In this document: piece after piece, positions 17,533 to 26,815 of the stretch
Layout: every line of letters begins with the position of its first letter
How positions within the stretch are numbered: the stretch's first letter is position 1
DNA from: Rhizobium sp. L43
GTDB lineage: Bacteria > Pseudomonadota > Alphaproteobacteria > Rhizobiales > Rhizobiaceae
DNA: 64,000 nt
Assembly: GCF_002531725.1 (NCBI RefSeq)
Contig: NZ_NWSQ01000028.1
Coordinates: 30,312 to 94,311 of the forward strand
Direction: 5' to 3'
Made by a program: the position numbers and the translations under genes
The notes under the pieces: generated by a model
What the model saw: only the letters and a program-made list of their open reading frames with translations
Told to the model about the DNA's origin: nothing
The model's database searches: none

Positions 17533-18870
17533 ATGGATGGCGACAATCTGCAGTCACTGGCCCTGCCCGAGGAGAAGAAGGCCTGGTTCGTCCACGACCG
17601 GTTCGGCATGTTCGTGCATTGGGGGCTCTATGCCCTGCCGGCGCGTCATGAATGGGTCAAAAGCCGGGAAGAACTGAACGACGCCGACTACCAGAAATAT
17701 TTCGATCATTTCGATCCCGATCTCTACGACCCCCGCGAATGGGCGAGACGCGCGAAAGCTGCCGGCATGAAATATGTGGTGCTGACGACCAAGCACCATG
17801 AAGGCTTCTGCCTCTGGGACACCAAGGCCACCGACTTCAAGGTGACCAACACGCCTTACGGAAAAGATCTGCTGCGCCCCTTCGTCGACGCCTTCCGCGC
17901 CGAGGGCTTGAGGATCGGATTCTACTATTCGCTGATCGACTGGCATCATCCCGACTTCACGGTCGATCCGCGCCACCCGCAGCGCAATCATCCCGACGCC
18001 TCGAAGATCAACGAAGGCCGGGATATCAGCCGCTATGCCGCCTTCATGCGCGAACAGGTGCGTGAGTTGCTGACCGAGTTCGGCCGGATCGACATCATGT
18101 GGTTCGATTTCAGCTATCCGCAATGGAAGCTCGGCGACCTGGTCGGAAAGGGCCATCAGGATTGGGAAAGCGAGAAACTCGTGCGCCTGGTGCGCGAGCT
18201 TGCTCCCGAGATCATCATCAACAACCGGCTCGACCTTGCCGGTCTGCAGCCCGATATCGTCACGCCGGAGCAATATATGCCGCGCGCCTGGCCGAAGCGC
18301 GACGGCAGGCGCGTCGTCTGGGAGGCGTGCCAGACGCTCAGCGGCTCCTGGGGCTATCACCGTGACGAGGACACCTGGAAAAGCACCGAGCAACTGGTGC
18401 AGATGCTGGTCGGCACCGTTGCCATCGGCGGGAATCTCTTGATGAATGTCGGGCCGACGGCACGCGGTACGCTCGATCACCGCGCGATATCGGCGCTTTC
18501 AGCCTACGAGGAGTGGATGGCGCTGCACGAGCGCAGCATCGTCGGCTGCACCCAGTCCGACTTCGCCGCCCCGCCCGATTGCCGCCTGACCCAGAACGGC
18601 GACCGCCTCTATATCCACCTTTTCAACTGGCCCTATAAGCATCTGCATTTCGATGCGCTGGCCGGGAAAATCGAATATGCGCAATTCCTGCACGATGCCA
18701 GCGAGGTCACTTGGCTGCGCCCGTCTGCCAATACGTTATGGGCGAACACCCAGTTCCCCGTCGGCGAGGACGAGCTGACATTCGTCCTGCCGGTGCGCCG
18801 CCCCAAGGTCGTCGTCCCGGTTATCGAGGTCAAGCTCAAGGCGGGGAGTGCCGCCAGCCTTCAGGATTGA
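17533..18870 (+). CDS. Alpha-L-fucosidase, GH29
   Basis: Retaining alpha-L-fucosidase family enzyme (445 aa). The GH29 block WFVHDRFGMFVHWGLYALPARHEW lies at residues 18-40, followed by TTKHHEGFCLWD. The nucleophile is Asp192 in IMWFDFSYP. NNRLDL and GGNLLMNVGPTARG complete the catalytic domain, with a small C-terminal beta domain. No signal peptide is seen, so it acts in the cytoplasm on imported oligosaccharides. It starts 27 bases after lacI with GGAGG just upstream and shares its promoter. Fucose-bearing plant glycans such as xyloglucan, arabinogalactan and rhamnogalacturonan II are the expected sources. Confidence 0.92.
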   Translation: MDGDNLQSLALPEEKKAWFVHDRFGMFVHWGLYALPARHEWVKSREELNDADYQKYFDHFDPDLYDPREWARRAKAAGMKYVVLTTKHHEGFCLWDTKATDFKVTNTPYGKDLLRPFVDAFRAEGLRIGFYYSLIDWHHPDFTVDPRHPQRNHPDASKINEGRDISRYAAFMREQVRELLTEFGRIDIMWFDFSYPQWKLGDLVGKGHQDWESEKLVRLVRELAPEIIINNRLDLAGLQPDIVTPEQYMPRAWPKRDGRRVVWEACQTLSGSWGYHRDEDTWKSTEQLVQMLVGTVAIGGNLLMNVGPTARGTLDHRAISALSAYEEWMALHERSIVGCTQSDFAAPPDCRLTQNGDRLYIHLFNWPYKHLHFDALAGKIEYAQFLHDASEVTWLRPSANTLWANTQFPVGEDELTFVLPVRRPKVVVPVIEVKLKAGSAASLQD

Positions 18871-18908
18871 AGACTGCTGACGCCGTTAAGCGGTCGAGCC
18901 ATGCCCGC

Positions 18909-20051
18909 TCAGGAGAACGGCGCGGTCGGTCCCGCTGCGGGACTGGTGAACCAGCGCGGTCCCTCGGCGGTCATATAGATATGGTCCTCCAGCCGGACCC
19001 CGAATTTTTCGGGAAAGACGATCATCGGTTCGTTGGAAAAACACATGCCGGCGGCAAGCGGCGTATCGTTGCCGCGAACGATGTAGGGCTCCTCGTGAAT
19101 CTCCAACCCGAGACCATGTCCGGCGCGATGCGGCAATCCCGGCAGGCGGTAATCGGGGCCGAGGGAGTGTCTGGCGAGCACCGCGCGGGCCGCATCGTCG
19201 AGATTTGAACAGGCCGCACCGATCCGGGCTGCGTCGAACACAGCCTGCTGCGCCTCGCGTTCGATCCACCAGGCGCGTTCGAAGGCGCTGTCGCCGGCCT
19301 CCAGCACATAGGTTCTGGTGAGATCGGAATGATAACCGTCGATCCGGCAGCCGGTATCGACGAGAATGACGTCGCCGCGGCCGAGGATCTGATCGCCGTC
19401 GGCGCCGTGCGGCAGCGAGGTCGCTAGCCCGAAGGACACGATGCAGAAAGTCGAGCCGTCATCGGCGCCGGCCTGGCGATGCCGGCGATCGATGAAATCG
19501 ACCACCTCGGATGATCTGATGCCCGGCTTCAACAGCGCATGCACCTGCCTGTGGACGTCGAGCGTCAGGTTCATCGCATATTGAATGAGGGCGATCTCGG
19601 CGGCCGATTTAATGCGCCGCAGGTCGCGGATCAGCCGGCCGCCATCGGCGAGCCGTTCGGCGCCCATCGCCGCTGCCAAGGCATGATAGAAGAACAGCGG
19701 CAGACCATCGTCGAGGGCAAGCCCGCCGTCTTGGCCGACAAGGCGGGCAACGAGCGCGGCGCTGTTCTCCTCCTCTTCCCAGACCAGGATTTCCCCCGGC
19801 AGATGCGGCAGCGTTTCGACGCGGCTGCGCTCGAAACCGGGAACGATGTAGGAAATGGCGGTGGGTGTGATCAGCGCGCCGAGGAACCTTTCGCTCGGAT
19901 GCCAGACGAGCCCGGTGAAGTAGCGCAGACTTTCGGTCGGGCCGAGAAGCACGCCGGCTAGTCCTTCGGCTTCGATCGCTTCTCGAAGACGGGTGAGACG
20001 GGTCTGCCGTTCGTCATCCGTGATGCGGGGTATAGGGTGCTGCCACGACAT
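18909..20051 (-). CDS. M24 family metallopeptidase (Xaa-Pro aminopeptidase-like)
   Basis: Peptidase of the pita-bread fold (380 aa), cleaving next to proline or, in some relatives, hydrolysing creatine-like substrates. A creatinase-type N-terminal domain spans about residues 1-140. The dinuclear metal site is intact: the Asp residues in LVDTGCRIDGYHSDLTRTYV, the His in HRAGHGLGLEIHEEP, the Glu in FSNEPMIVF and the Glu in RLEDHI. No signal peptide. It lies on the same strand as the GntR regulator, and both face away from the DapA-family gene. A role in breaking down proline- or hydroxyproline-rich peptides is possible but unproven. Confidence 0.85.
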   Translation of the reverse strand: MSWQHPIPRITDDERQTRLTRLREAIEAEGLAGVLLGPTESLRYFTGLVWHPSERFLGALITPTAISYIVPGFERSRVETLPHLPGEILVWEEEENSAALVARLVGQDGGLALDDGLPLFFYHALAAAMGAERLADGGRLIRDLRRIKSAAEIALIQYAMNLTLDVHRQVHALLKPGIRSSEVVDFIDRRHRQAGADDGSTFCIVSFGLATSLPHGADGDQILGRGDVILVDTGCRIDGYHSDLTRTYVLEAGDSAFERAWWIEREAQQAVFDAARIGAACSNLDDAARAVLARHSLGPDYRLPGLPHRAGHGLGLEIHEEPYIVRGNDTPLAAGMCFSNEPMIVFPEKFGVRLEDHIYMTAEGPRWFTSPAAGPTAPFS

Positions 20052-20101
20052 GTCGTTTTCCTGTTCTTACCGTTTCTGCTTCCCTCGCCCCGGCCAGCGC
20101 T

Positions 20102-20806
20102 TCAGGTCAGGGCGATCGCCACCGGCCGGTCGAGGTCGCGGGCGATATAGTCCTGGATCTGGCGGACGATCTGGCCGGCATGAGCGATCGCCAGCCGGTC
20201 GGCCCGCTCGGCGTCGCCGGCCTCGATGGCGGCGATCATTTCCTCGTGTTCGTCGACATATTGGCGCGGCAGGCGGTCGTCGAAGGTCGAATAATACAAG
20301 CGAAGGATGCGCCGGCCTTCGTCGAGCAGCCTGGCGAAGAAGGTCGTATAATAGGAATTGCCGGCAAGCTCGGCGATCGCCACGTGAAATTCGCGGTTCG
20401 CCTCGATCATCGCATAGGCGTCGCGCGCGGCAACGGCGTCGGCGAAATCCTTCTGATGCAGGCGGATGGTCTTCATGATTGCCTCATTCCGCCGTTGGGC
20501 GGCCCCGCGGGTGGTCACCCGGTACATCAGCGTCAGCGCTTCGAAATAGGTGGGCAGGCTTGCGAAATCGATCATCGCGACGATCGTGTTCCGGTTCGGC
20601 AGTGTCGTGACGAGCCCCTCGGCGGCAAGCCGCAACAGCGCCTCGCGAATAGGAGTCCTCGACATGCCGAAGCGTTCCGACAGTCGAACCTCGTCGAGCG
20701 GACTGCCGGGCTCCAGCGCCATCGACAGGATTTCCCGGCGCAGCGTGACATAGACGCTCTGCGTGCCGGAGCCCCGTACCCGCACATTTTCCGCGTCGTT
20801 CTGCAT
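20102..20806 (-). CDS. GntR family transcriptional regulator (FCD domain)
   Basis: FadR-type regulator (234 aa). The winged helix-turn-helix covers about residues 10-75, with PGSPLDEVRLSERFGMSRTPIREAL and the wing. The all-alpha FCD ligand-binding domain follows, with its metal-site residues in EANREFHVAIAELAGN and DEHEEMIAAI. ATG 20806 is preferred over an upstream in-frame start because GGGAGGG lies just before it. It is divergent from the DapA-family gene and precedes the peptidase gene, so it probably controls both. FCD regulators usually sense organic or amino acids. Confidence 0.88.
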   Translation of the reverse strand: MQNDAENVRVRGSGTQSVYVTLRREILSMALEPGSPLDEVRLSERFGMSRTPIREALLRLAAEGLVTTLPNRNTIVAMIDFASLPTYFEALTLMYRVTTRGAAQRRNEAIMKTIRLHQKDFADAVAARDAYAMIEANREFHVAIAELAGNSYYTTFFARLLDEGRRILRLYYSTFDDRLPRQYVDEHEEMIAAIEAGDAERADRLAIAHAGQIVRQIQDYIARDLDRPVAIALT

Positions 20807-20818
20807 CCGTCCCTCCCC

Positions 20819-20927
20819 TGTCATGACAGCCTTGTATGGCGTTTTCGCCGATTCCCGCAACGACAGTCTTCCGCCTGCAAATTTCCGGATCGCGCCGGAT
20901 TGAGTCTTGTCGACAGTTTGTATATAA
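20819..20927. promoter_or_regulatory. Divergent promoter region with candidate GntR sites
   Basis: The spacer between the gntR-type and dapA-type genes holds the palindromes TGTCATGACA (20819-20828) and TGTCGACA (20908-20915), and TTTGTATATAA (20917-20927), which resembles FadR-subfamily operators and overlaps the likely promoter of the plus-strand gene. Which one the regulator binds is not decidable from one locus. Confidence 0.4.
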
Positions 20928-20956
20928 CGAAACCAATCTTAACGGAGTTTCGATCG

Positions 20957-21868
20957 ATGACAACAGGATGGAAGGGCGTATTCCCCGCCGTAACGACCCA
21001 ATTCAACGAAGATCTATCCGTGGATCTGACCGCGACCCAGCGCGTCCAGGACGCGCTGGTGACCGACGGCGTCAACGGGCTGATCGTCATGGGCACCTGC
21101 GGCGAGAACAATTCGCTCGATCCCGATGAGAAGCGCACCATCCTGAAAGCCGCCGTCGAGGTCGTCAACGGCCGCGTTCCGGTTGTGACCGGCGTCTCCG
21201 AATTCGACACGCGCCGCGCCGTCGCCTATGCCCGCGACGCCGAAAAACTCGGCGCCGACGGCCTGATGCTGCTGCCGGCCATGGTCTATGTACCGAAGCC
21301 GGAAGAGCTGATCGCGCATTTCCGCACCGTCGCCGAAGCGACCTCGCTGCCGATCATGCTCTACAACAACCCGCCGGCCTACCGCGTCAACATCGGCGCC
21401 GATGTGCTGAAGGTGCTTGCCGACGTGCCGAATATCAAGGCGGTCAAGGAAAGCGCACCGGATCCGCGCCGCTTCACCGATCTCATCAATGAATTCGGCG
21501 ATCGTTTCGATATCTTCGCCGGCCTCGACGACGTCGCGCTCGAAGGCCTGATGCTCGGCGCCAAGGGCTGGGTCTCCGGCCTGACCAGCGCTTTCCCGCA
21601 GGAATCCGTGCAGCTGGTTGCCGCCGCCGAACGCGGCGACTGGGAAGAGGCCCGCAAGATCTATCGCTGGTTCATGCCGCTTCTGCATCTCGATGCCGAG
21701 CATGACCTCGTGCAGTCGATCAAACTTGCCGAGCAGATCATGGGCCGCGGCTCCGAACGGGTGCGCATGCCGCGCATGCCGCTTTCCGGCGCGCGCCGCG
21801 CCGAGGTCACCGCCATGGTCGAGAAGGCCGCTGCCACGCGCCCCTCGAATATCCGCCAGGCTGCCTGA
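20957..21868 (+). CDS. Dihydrodipicolinate synthase/N-acetylneuraminate lyase family enzyme
   Basis: Class I aldolase-fold enzyme (303 aa). The Schiff-base lysine is in NIKAVKESAPD and the tyrosine in LYNNPPAYRVN; GTCGENNSLDPDEK is the substrate-carboxylate loop. Family members act on 2-keto acids as synthases, lyases, dehydratases or deaminases. It is not in a lysine-biosynthetic setting. Its neighbours are a proline-type peptidase and a GntR regulator, which recalls the 1-pyrroline-4-hydroxy-2-carboxylate deaminase (HypD) of hydroxyproline catabolism. That assignment is a hypothesis; a 2-keto-3-deoxy-sugar-acid aldolase serving the neighbouring sugar operon is the main alternative. Confidence 0.85.
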   Translation: MTTGWKGVFPAVTTQFNEDLSVDLTATQRVQDALVTDGVNGLIVMGTCGENNSLDPDEKRTILKAAVEVVNGRVPVVTGVSEFDTRRAVAYARDAEKLGADGLMLLPAMVYVPKPEELIAHFRTVAEATSLPIMLYNNPPAYRVNIGADVLKVLADVPNIKAVKESAPDPRRFTDLINEFGDRFDIFAGLDDVALEGLMLGAKGWVSGLTSAFPQESVQLVAAAERGDWEEARKIYRWFMPLLHLDAEHDLVQSIKLAEQIMGRGSERVRMPRMPLSGARRAEVTAMVEKAAATRPSNIRQAA

Positions 21869-21915
21869 GACACAATGGGGCCGGCAAGCGTCGACTGCCG
21901 CTGCCGGCCTTACCT

Positions 21916-22974
21916 TCAACCTTGTTTCGTGGCCTCGGACCCGGCCAGGCTGTTGCGGCTGACCAGCGACGGTATCTGGAGAATATGCTCGGCCGCACTG
22001 CGGCCTTCAATTCTGGAAATCAAGGCCCGGGTTGCGACCTGACCGAGTTCCCTGCCCGACTGATCGATGCTGGCGAGATTGACGAGGCCGAGGGCTGCGG
22101 TCGACGAATTGTCATATCCGATGACGGCGAGATCTTCGGGCACGCGCACGCCCATCTCCACCGCCAGGCTCAGAAGGGTGATCGCGTCGAGATCGCTCCA
22201 GCAGAACACGGCACGCGGCCGGTCCTTCCTCGACAGGAACTTTCGCATCGCCTCTTCTCGCTTCGGCGAGGCGATCGGAATTTTGCCGATCGGGGCGGAG
22301 GAGCCGAGCCCGCCGCGCTGCATCGCCCGGCGAAAGCCGATCTCTCGCTGGCGGACAACGGAAACCGCATGCCCCTCGCGCTCGCCGAGGCTGAGCATTT
22401 CGATGTCGCGGTAGCCGCGGGCCAGAAGCGCCTCCACCGCGATCTCGGCCCCGCGCTGATCGTCGGCGTTGACGGTATCGAAGGCCGTGGCGCCGGCAGC
22501 GTGGTAACCGACCGCGACGATCGGGATCTCCACCGCGAACTTTGCCAGGATCTCCGAGGGCAAGCGCGGCGCAACCAGGATAAGGCCGTCCATCTTGTAG
22601 TCGATCATCGACTCGATCAGCGAGGTCTCAAGCTGCACCTGCGCATCGCTGACGCCGATCATCGCCTGATAGTGCGACGGCGCCAGCACGCCGTTCACGC
22701 CGGCAATCACCTCCGGAAGGAAAGGATTGCGGATATCGATCAGAAGCACGCCGATGGTGAAACTCTGGCCGCGCAGCCCCCGCGCCGCCCGCGAAGGGCG
22801 ATATCCGAGCACATCGATAGCGTCGGTGACTTTTGCACGCAGCGCTTCACTGACGCCGTAGGCGTTTCGCATCACCTTGGAAACCGCCGCGACCGATACA
22901 CCTGCGTGGGTTGCCACGGTCCGGATCGTCACCCGGTCGTTTCGTTGCGGCTTTTGTTTGTCTTCGACTGACAT
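21916..22974 (-). CDS. LacI family transcriptional regulator
   Basis: Repressor (352 aa) with the helix-turn-helix VTIRTVATHAGVSVAAVSKVMRN about 15 residues from the N-terminus and a periplasmic-binding-like effector domain (DIRNPFLPEVIAGVNG, LAVIGYDNSSTAALG). ATG 22974 is used; an upstream in-frame start would add 11 residues. It diverges from the alpha-rhamnosidase gene, and the intervening promoter carries a perfect inverted repeat, so it most likely controls the rhamnosidase and sugar importer genes in response to rhamnose or a rhamnoside. Confidence 0.88.
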   Translation of the reverse strand: MSVEDKQKPQRNDRVTIRTVATHAGVSVAAVSKVMRNAYGVSEALRAKVTDAIDVLGYRPSRAARGLRGQSFTIGVLLIDIRNPFLPEVIAGVNGVLAPSHYQAMIGVSDAQVQLETSLIESMIDYKMDGLILVAPRLPSEILAKFAVEIPIVAVGYHAAGATAFDTVNADDQRGAEIAVEALLARGYRDIEMLSLGEREGHAVSVVRQREIGFRRAMQRGGLGSSAPIGKIPIASPKREEAMRKFLSRKDRPRAVFCWSDLDAITLLSLAVEMGVRVPEDLAVIGYDNSSTAALGLVNLASIDQSGRELGQVATRALISRIEGRSAAEHILQIPSLVSRNSLAGSEATKQG

Positions 22975-23069
22975 GAAATCTCTGGCTTGCGGGCTGCGGG
23001 TCGTCAATCGCCCGCAAAACCACCATGGCAGACTGGCAACGAAATTTCTATTGCGCTTCCGAAGAAAAT

Positions 23070-23097
23070 GTAGAACGTTATATGGAGAACGTTCTAC
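23070..23097. promoter_or_regulatory. LacI-type operator before the rhamnosidase gene
   Basis: GTAGAACGTT and its exact reverse complement AACGTTCTAC flank an 8-base spacer, giving a 28-bp element 19 bases upstream of the rhamnosidase ATG. Both arms carry the GAACGTT core. Its position over the promoter fits repression by the divergent LacI protein. Confidence 0.65.
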
Positions 23098-23116
23098 AAA
23101 TCATTGGGAGGTTTTG

Positions 23117-25435
23117 ATGAACTTTCAGCCGGCAGCCATCAGCGGTAATCTCGTTTCACGCGCCTGGTCGGGGGACATGATCGCGCCGCTGTCGGATGGC
23201 GGCCAGGGAACGCCGGCAAGCTTCATCTCCAAGAGCTTCGAACATGACGGCACCGGACTTCCGGTCCAACTGTTCATCTCCGCGCTCGGACTTTACCGCT
23301 GCTTCATCAACGGCGCCCGGGTCGGCGACGACCTGTTGACGCCGGGCTGGACGAATTACGACGATCGCATCGCCTATCAGCGATACGATGTCTCGAAGCT
23401 GCTCAAGCCGGGCCGGAACCGCATCGAGATCTGGCTTGCCGACGGATGGTACCGGTCGCCCTTGATGTGGGGCGCCAAGGCGATCCCGAACTGCTGGGGC
23501 GACAGGATCGGCGCCATCGCCGAGATGATCGGGCCAGGCGGCACCCTTCTTTCCACCGACACCACGTGGCGGAGCGGTCTTCTGCCGATCCTGAAGTCGG
23601 GGATCTATTTCGGCGAGATCTACGATGCTCGCGCGGAAAATCTCTTGGAGAGCCACGGAACGGAGAGATTGCCGTTCGACAAGGCGCTGCTCGTCGCCCA
23701 TGAAACTGCGGCGGTGCGGGAACTGCAGCCGCTCGCCCCGGTGGAAAGCTGGACCGACGACGGCAGGACCGTCTACGACTTCGGCCAGAATGCCGGTGGT
23801 TATGTCAGATATACCGTCCGCGGGGCTGCCGGCGCTGAGGTGCGGGTGGAGCATTCGGAAGTGCTCGGCCCCGACCGTCATTTCGACAATCGCAATTATC
23901 GCACGGCCGTGGCGCAGACCGTCTATACGCTGCGCGGCAACGGAGACGAGACCTACTCCCCGCATTTCACCTTCCAAGGTTTCCGTTATGCCCGGGTGAC
24001 CATCACTGGCGATGCTGAGATTCTCGCCATTGCATCCATCCCGATCTCGTCGGTACCGGAGCCCGCCGGCGGCTTCACCTCGGGCAACAGGCTCGTCAAT
24101 CGCCTCGTTGAGAATACCATCTGGTCGCAGCGCGCCAATTTCGTCGAAGTGCCCACAGATTGCCCGCAGCGCGACGAACGCCTGGGCTGGACGGGCGATG
24201 CCCAGGTGTTTGCGGCAACCGCCTGCTGGCTGAGCGACAGCCAGTCTTTCCTGCGGAAGTATCTGCGCGATGTGATGGCCGACCAGCGCGAGGATGGCGC
24301 CGTCTCGCATTTTTCGCCGGATCCGACACGTCTGCATCCTACCGATTTCCCTGGCTATGCCGGCTCGACTGGCTGGGGCGACGCGATCGTCGTCATCCCC
24401 TGGGTTCTCTACACCCATTACGGCGATCGGGCGGTTTTATCGGAGTGCCTGGATTCCATGGTTCGCTGGGTCGATTTCGTCTGGTCGATCTCGGATGGCC
24501 CGCTCGTGCGCCCGCCGTCCCGCTGGGGCGATCGCGGCTTTACCTTCGGAGACTGGCTGCAGCCGGTCGGCGACAATAGAAAGCCTCGTCCGACCATCGC
24601 CGACGACTGCGCGGCCACACTCTATCACTTCATCTCGACCGACCTTCTGGCGAAGATCGCAGCTGTTCTCGGCGAGCCCAAGCTTGAGGATGAGATGAAG
24701 CGGCGCGCCGGCGAGATTCGCCGCGCCTTCGCCAATGAGTTCATCACGCCGGCGGGACGGCTGGCGCATAACGACCAGACGTCCTATGCGCTGGCCTTCC
24801 TGCACGAGCTGATACCGGCCGAACACAGGCAAGCCGCTGAGCAGCATTTCCGCCAGGTGATCATCGATGCCGACTACAGGATCGGCACCGGTTTCATCGG
24901 CACGCCTGCCCTGCTGCCGGCGCTGACGAAGCTCGGCATGGACGATCTGGCCGAAAAGGTCTTCCTGCAGGAGGATGTGCCGGGCTGGCTCTATCAGGTC
25001 TCGAACGGAGCGACGACGATCTGGGAGCGCTGGGATTCCATGGCGCCCGACGGCACCATCTACGAACCCGACATGAACAGCTACAACCACTATGCCTATG
25101 GCGCCGTCTGCCAATGGCTGTTCGAAAGCGTCGCCGGAATTTCGCCGAGCCCGAGCGCACCCGGCTTTGCCGAGGTGACCGTCGATCCCGCGCCGATTCC
25201 GTCCCTTTCGCCGGTTGCGGCCCATCATGACGTGAGCCAGGGCCGCATCGAGGCCGGCTGGCATTGCACCGGCAACCAAGTCACCTATGTCCTGACCCTT
25301 CCGGAAGGCTGCATCGGCCGCTTCCGGCCCGGGCGGCGGCACCGGAACCCGTCGCTCAACGGCGAACCTGTCGTCGGGGAAGCCGTTCTTCCCCCGGGCA
25401 CGCACCGGCTGGTCTTTTCGCTACCCGATTCCTGA
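23117..25435 (+). CDS. Alpha-L-rhamnosidase, GH78
   Basis: Glycoside hydrolase that removes terminal alpha-L-rhamnose (772 aa). The N-terminal beta-sandwich holds RCFINGARVGDDLLTPGWTNYDDRI and the Bac_rhamnosid region around YDFGQNAGGYV. The (alpha/alpha)6 catalytic barrel carries the family block VPTDCPQRDERLGWTGDAQVF, whose acidic residues include the general acid, and the late NGATTIWERWDS. No signal peptide, so it is cytoplasmic. TGGGAGGT precedes ATG 23117. It is the first gene of an operon with a sugar importer, so the cell probably imports rhamnosides such as plant flavonoid glycosides or pectin fragments and cleaves them inside. Confidence 0.93.
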   Translation: MNFQPAAISGNLVSRAWSGDMIAPLSDGGQGTPASFISKSFEHDGTGLPVQLFISALGLYRCFINGARVGDDLLTPGWTNYDDRIAYQRYDVSKLLKPGRNRIEIWLADGWYRSPLMWGAKAIPNCWGDRIGAIAEMIGPGGTLLSTDTTWRSGLLPILKSGIYFGEIYDARAENLLESHGTERLPFDKALLVAHETAAVRELQPLAPVESWTDDGRTVYDFGQNAGGYVRYTVRGAAGAEVRVEHSEVLGPDRHFDNRNYRTAVAQTVYTLRGNGDETYSPHFTFQGFRYARVTITGDAEILAIASIPISSVPEPAGGFTSGNRLVNRLVENTIWSQRANFVEVPTDCPQRDERLGWTGDAQVFAATACWLSDSQSFLRKYLRDVMADQREDGAVSHFSPDPTRLHPTDFPGYAGSTGWGDAIVVIPWVLYTHYGDRAVLSECLDSMVRWVDFVWSISDGPLVRPPSRWGDRGFTFGDWLQPVGDNRKPRPTIADDCAATLYHFISTDLLAKIAAVLGEPKLEDEMKRRAGEIRRAFANEFITPAGRLAHNDQTSYALAFLHELIPAEHRQAAEQHFRQVIIDADYRIGTGFIGTPALLPALTKLGMDDLAEKVFLQEDVPGWLYQVSNGATTIWERWDSMAPDGTIYEPDMNSYNHYAYGAVCQWLFESVAGISPSPSAPGFAEVTVDPAPIPSLSPVAAHHDVSQGRIEAGWHCTGNQVTYVLTLPEGCIGRFRPGRRHRNPSLNGEPVVGEAVLPPGTHRLVFSLPDS

Positions 25436-25472
25436 GGAGCATACACGTCACATCGTTCAGAGGAGGAACGTC

Positions 25473-26756
25473 ATGACATATCGGATAAAGCGCATTCTTG
25501 CCGGCGCATCCGCGCTTCTGGCCGTGGTCGCGGCCAGCCCGTCGCATGCAGAAACCACGCTGTCTTTCCTGATCGACAACAACCCCGACACGGTCGCGGC
25601 GGCCGAAGCCCTGGTTACTGCCTACCAGGCCAAGGCGCCTGACGTGACGATCGAAATCGAGCCGCGGGCAGGAGGCGGCGAGGGTGACAACATCATCAAG
25701 ACGCGCCTGGCAACGGGCGAAATGTCCGATGTGTTCCTCTATAATTCCGGTTCGCTGCTGCAGGCGCTGAAGCCGGGGCAGACACTTGTCGATCTGAGCG
25801 GCCTCGCGGCGCAGGCGAAGGTGGACGAGGGCTTCAAGTCGGTGGTCAGCGCCGGTGGCAAACTCTACGGCGTTCCCTTCGGCACGGCGATGGCGGGCGG
25901 CATCCTCTACAACAGGAAAATCTACCAGGATCTCGGCCTCACCGTTCCGAAGACATGGGCTGATTTCATGGCCAACAACGCGAAGGTCAAGGCTTCGGGC
26001 AAGGTCGCCGTGGCGCAGACCTATCGCGATACCTGGACTTCGCAGCTGTTCGTTCTGGCCGATTATTACAATCTGCATGCCGCCGTGCCGAACTTCGCCG
26101 CCACCTATACCGCCAACAAGGCAAAATACGCAGAGACGCCGGCGGCCATGAAAGGCTTCGAACGGCTGAAGGACGTTCACGACGCCGGCCTGATGAACGA
26201 GGATTTCGGCGCGGCAAGCTACGACGATGGCCTGAGAATGGTGGCGACCGGCGAGGCAGCGCACTATCCGATGCTGAGCTTCGCCATCGGCGCGCTCAAA
26301 CAGAATTATCCCGAGAACCTTACAGATGTCGGTTTCTTCGCGCAGCCGAGCGACGATGCGGCGACGAACGGCCTGACGGTGTGGATGCCGCCCGCCCTTT
26401 ATATTCCCCTGACCAGCCAGCACGCAGAGGAAGCGAAGAAATTCGTGGATTTCGCCGGAAGCGTCGAAGGCTGCAAGATCATGGTGGAAACCAACACCGT
26501 GCAGGGGCCACCGCTGATCGACGGCTGCGATCTGCCCGCCGACGTACCGCCTGCCGTAAAGGACATGCTCCCCTACTTCGAAACCAAGGGCATGACGACC
26601 TCGGCGCTCGAATTCGTTTCGCCGGTCAAGGGGCCGGCGCTCGAGCAGATCACCGTCGAGGTCGGCTCCGGTATTCGCCAGCCGGCCGAGGCGGCGAAAC
26701 TCTATGATGACGACGTGCGCAAACAGGCCAAGCAGCTCGGCCTGCCGAATTGGTAG
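25473..26756 (+). CDS. Sugar ABC transporter substrate-binding protein, family 1
   Basis: Periplasmic sugar-binding protein (427 aa) of the SBP_bac_1 family. The signal peptide covers residues 1-26, with likely cleavage at SHA-ET. TRLATGEMSDVFLYNSGSLLQAL and GKLYGVPFGTAMAGGILYNRKIY are typical of the family. AGGAGG lies just before ATG 25473. It follows the rhamnosidase gene by 37 bases and precedes two permeases and an ATPase, so it should bind a rhamnose-containing oligosaccharide or glycoside. Confidence 0.92.
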   Translation: MTYRIKRILAGASALLAVVAASPSHAETTLSFLIDNNPDTVAAAEALVTAYQAKAPDVTIEIEPRAGGGEGDNIIKTRLATGEMSDVFLYNSGSLLQALKPGQTLVDLSGLAAQAKVDEGFKSVVSAGGKLYGVPFGTAMAGGILYNRKIYQDLGLTVPKTWADFMANNAKVKASGKVAVAQTYRDTWTSQLFVLADYYNLHAAVPNFAATYTANKAKYAETPAAMKGFERLKDVHDAGLMNEDFGAASYDDGLRMVATGEAAHYPMLSFAIGALKQNYPENLTDVGFFAQPSDDAATNGLTVWMPPALYIPLTSQHAEEAKKFVDFAGSVEGCKIMVETNTVQGPPLIDGCDLPADVPPAVKDMLPYFETKGMTTSALEFVSPVKGPALEQITVEVGSGIRQPAEAAKLYDDDVRKQAKQLGLPNW

Positions 26757-26768
26757 CGGTCTTTCGGG

Positions 26769-26792
26769 GCCTCGCTCCTGAAGGAGCGAGGC
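26769..26792 (+). promoter_or_regulatory. Intercistronic hairpin after the binding-protein gene
   Basis: GCCTCGCTCC and GGAGCGAGGC form a perfect 10-bp stem with a TGAA loop, starting 12 bases after the stop. No T-run follows. Placed between binding protein and permease, it probably stabilises the upstream message or attenuates, allowing surplus binding protein. Confidence 0.7.
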
Positions 26793-26815
26793 TCCACCCG
26801 ACCGAAGAGGTAGTC

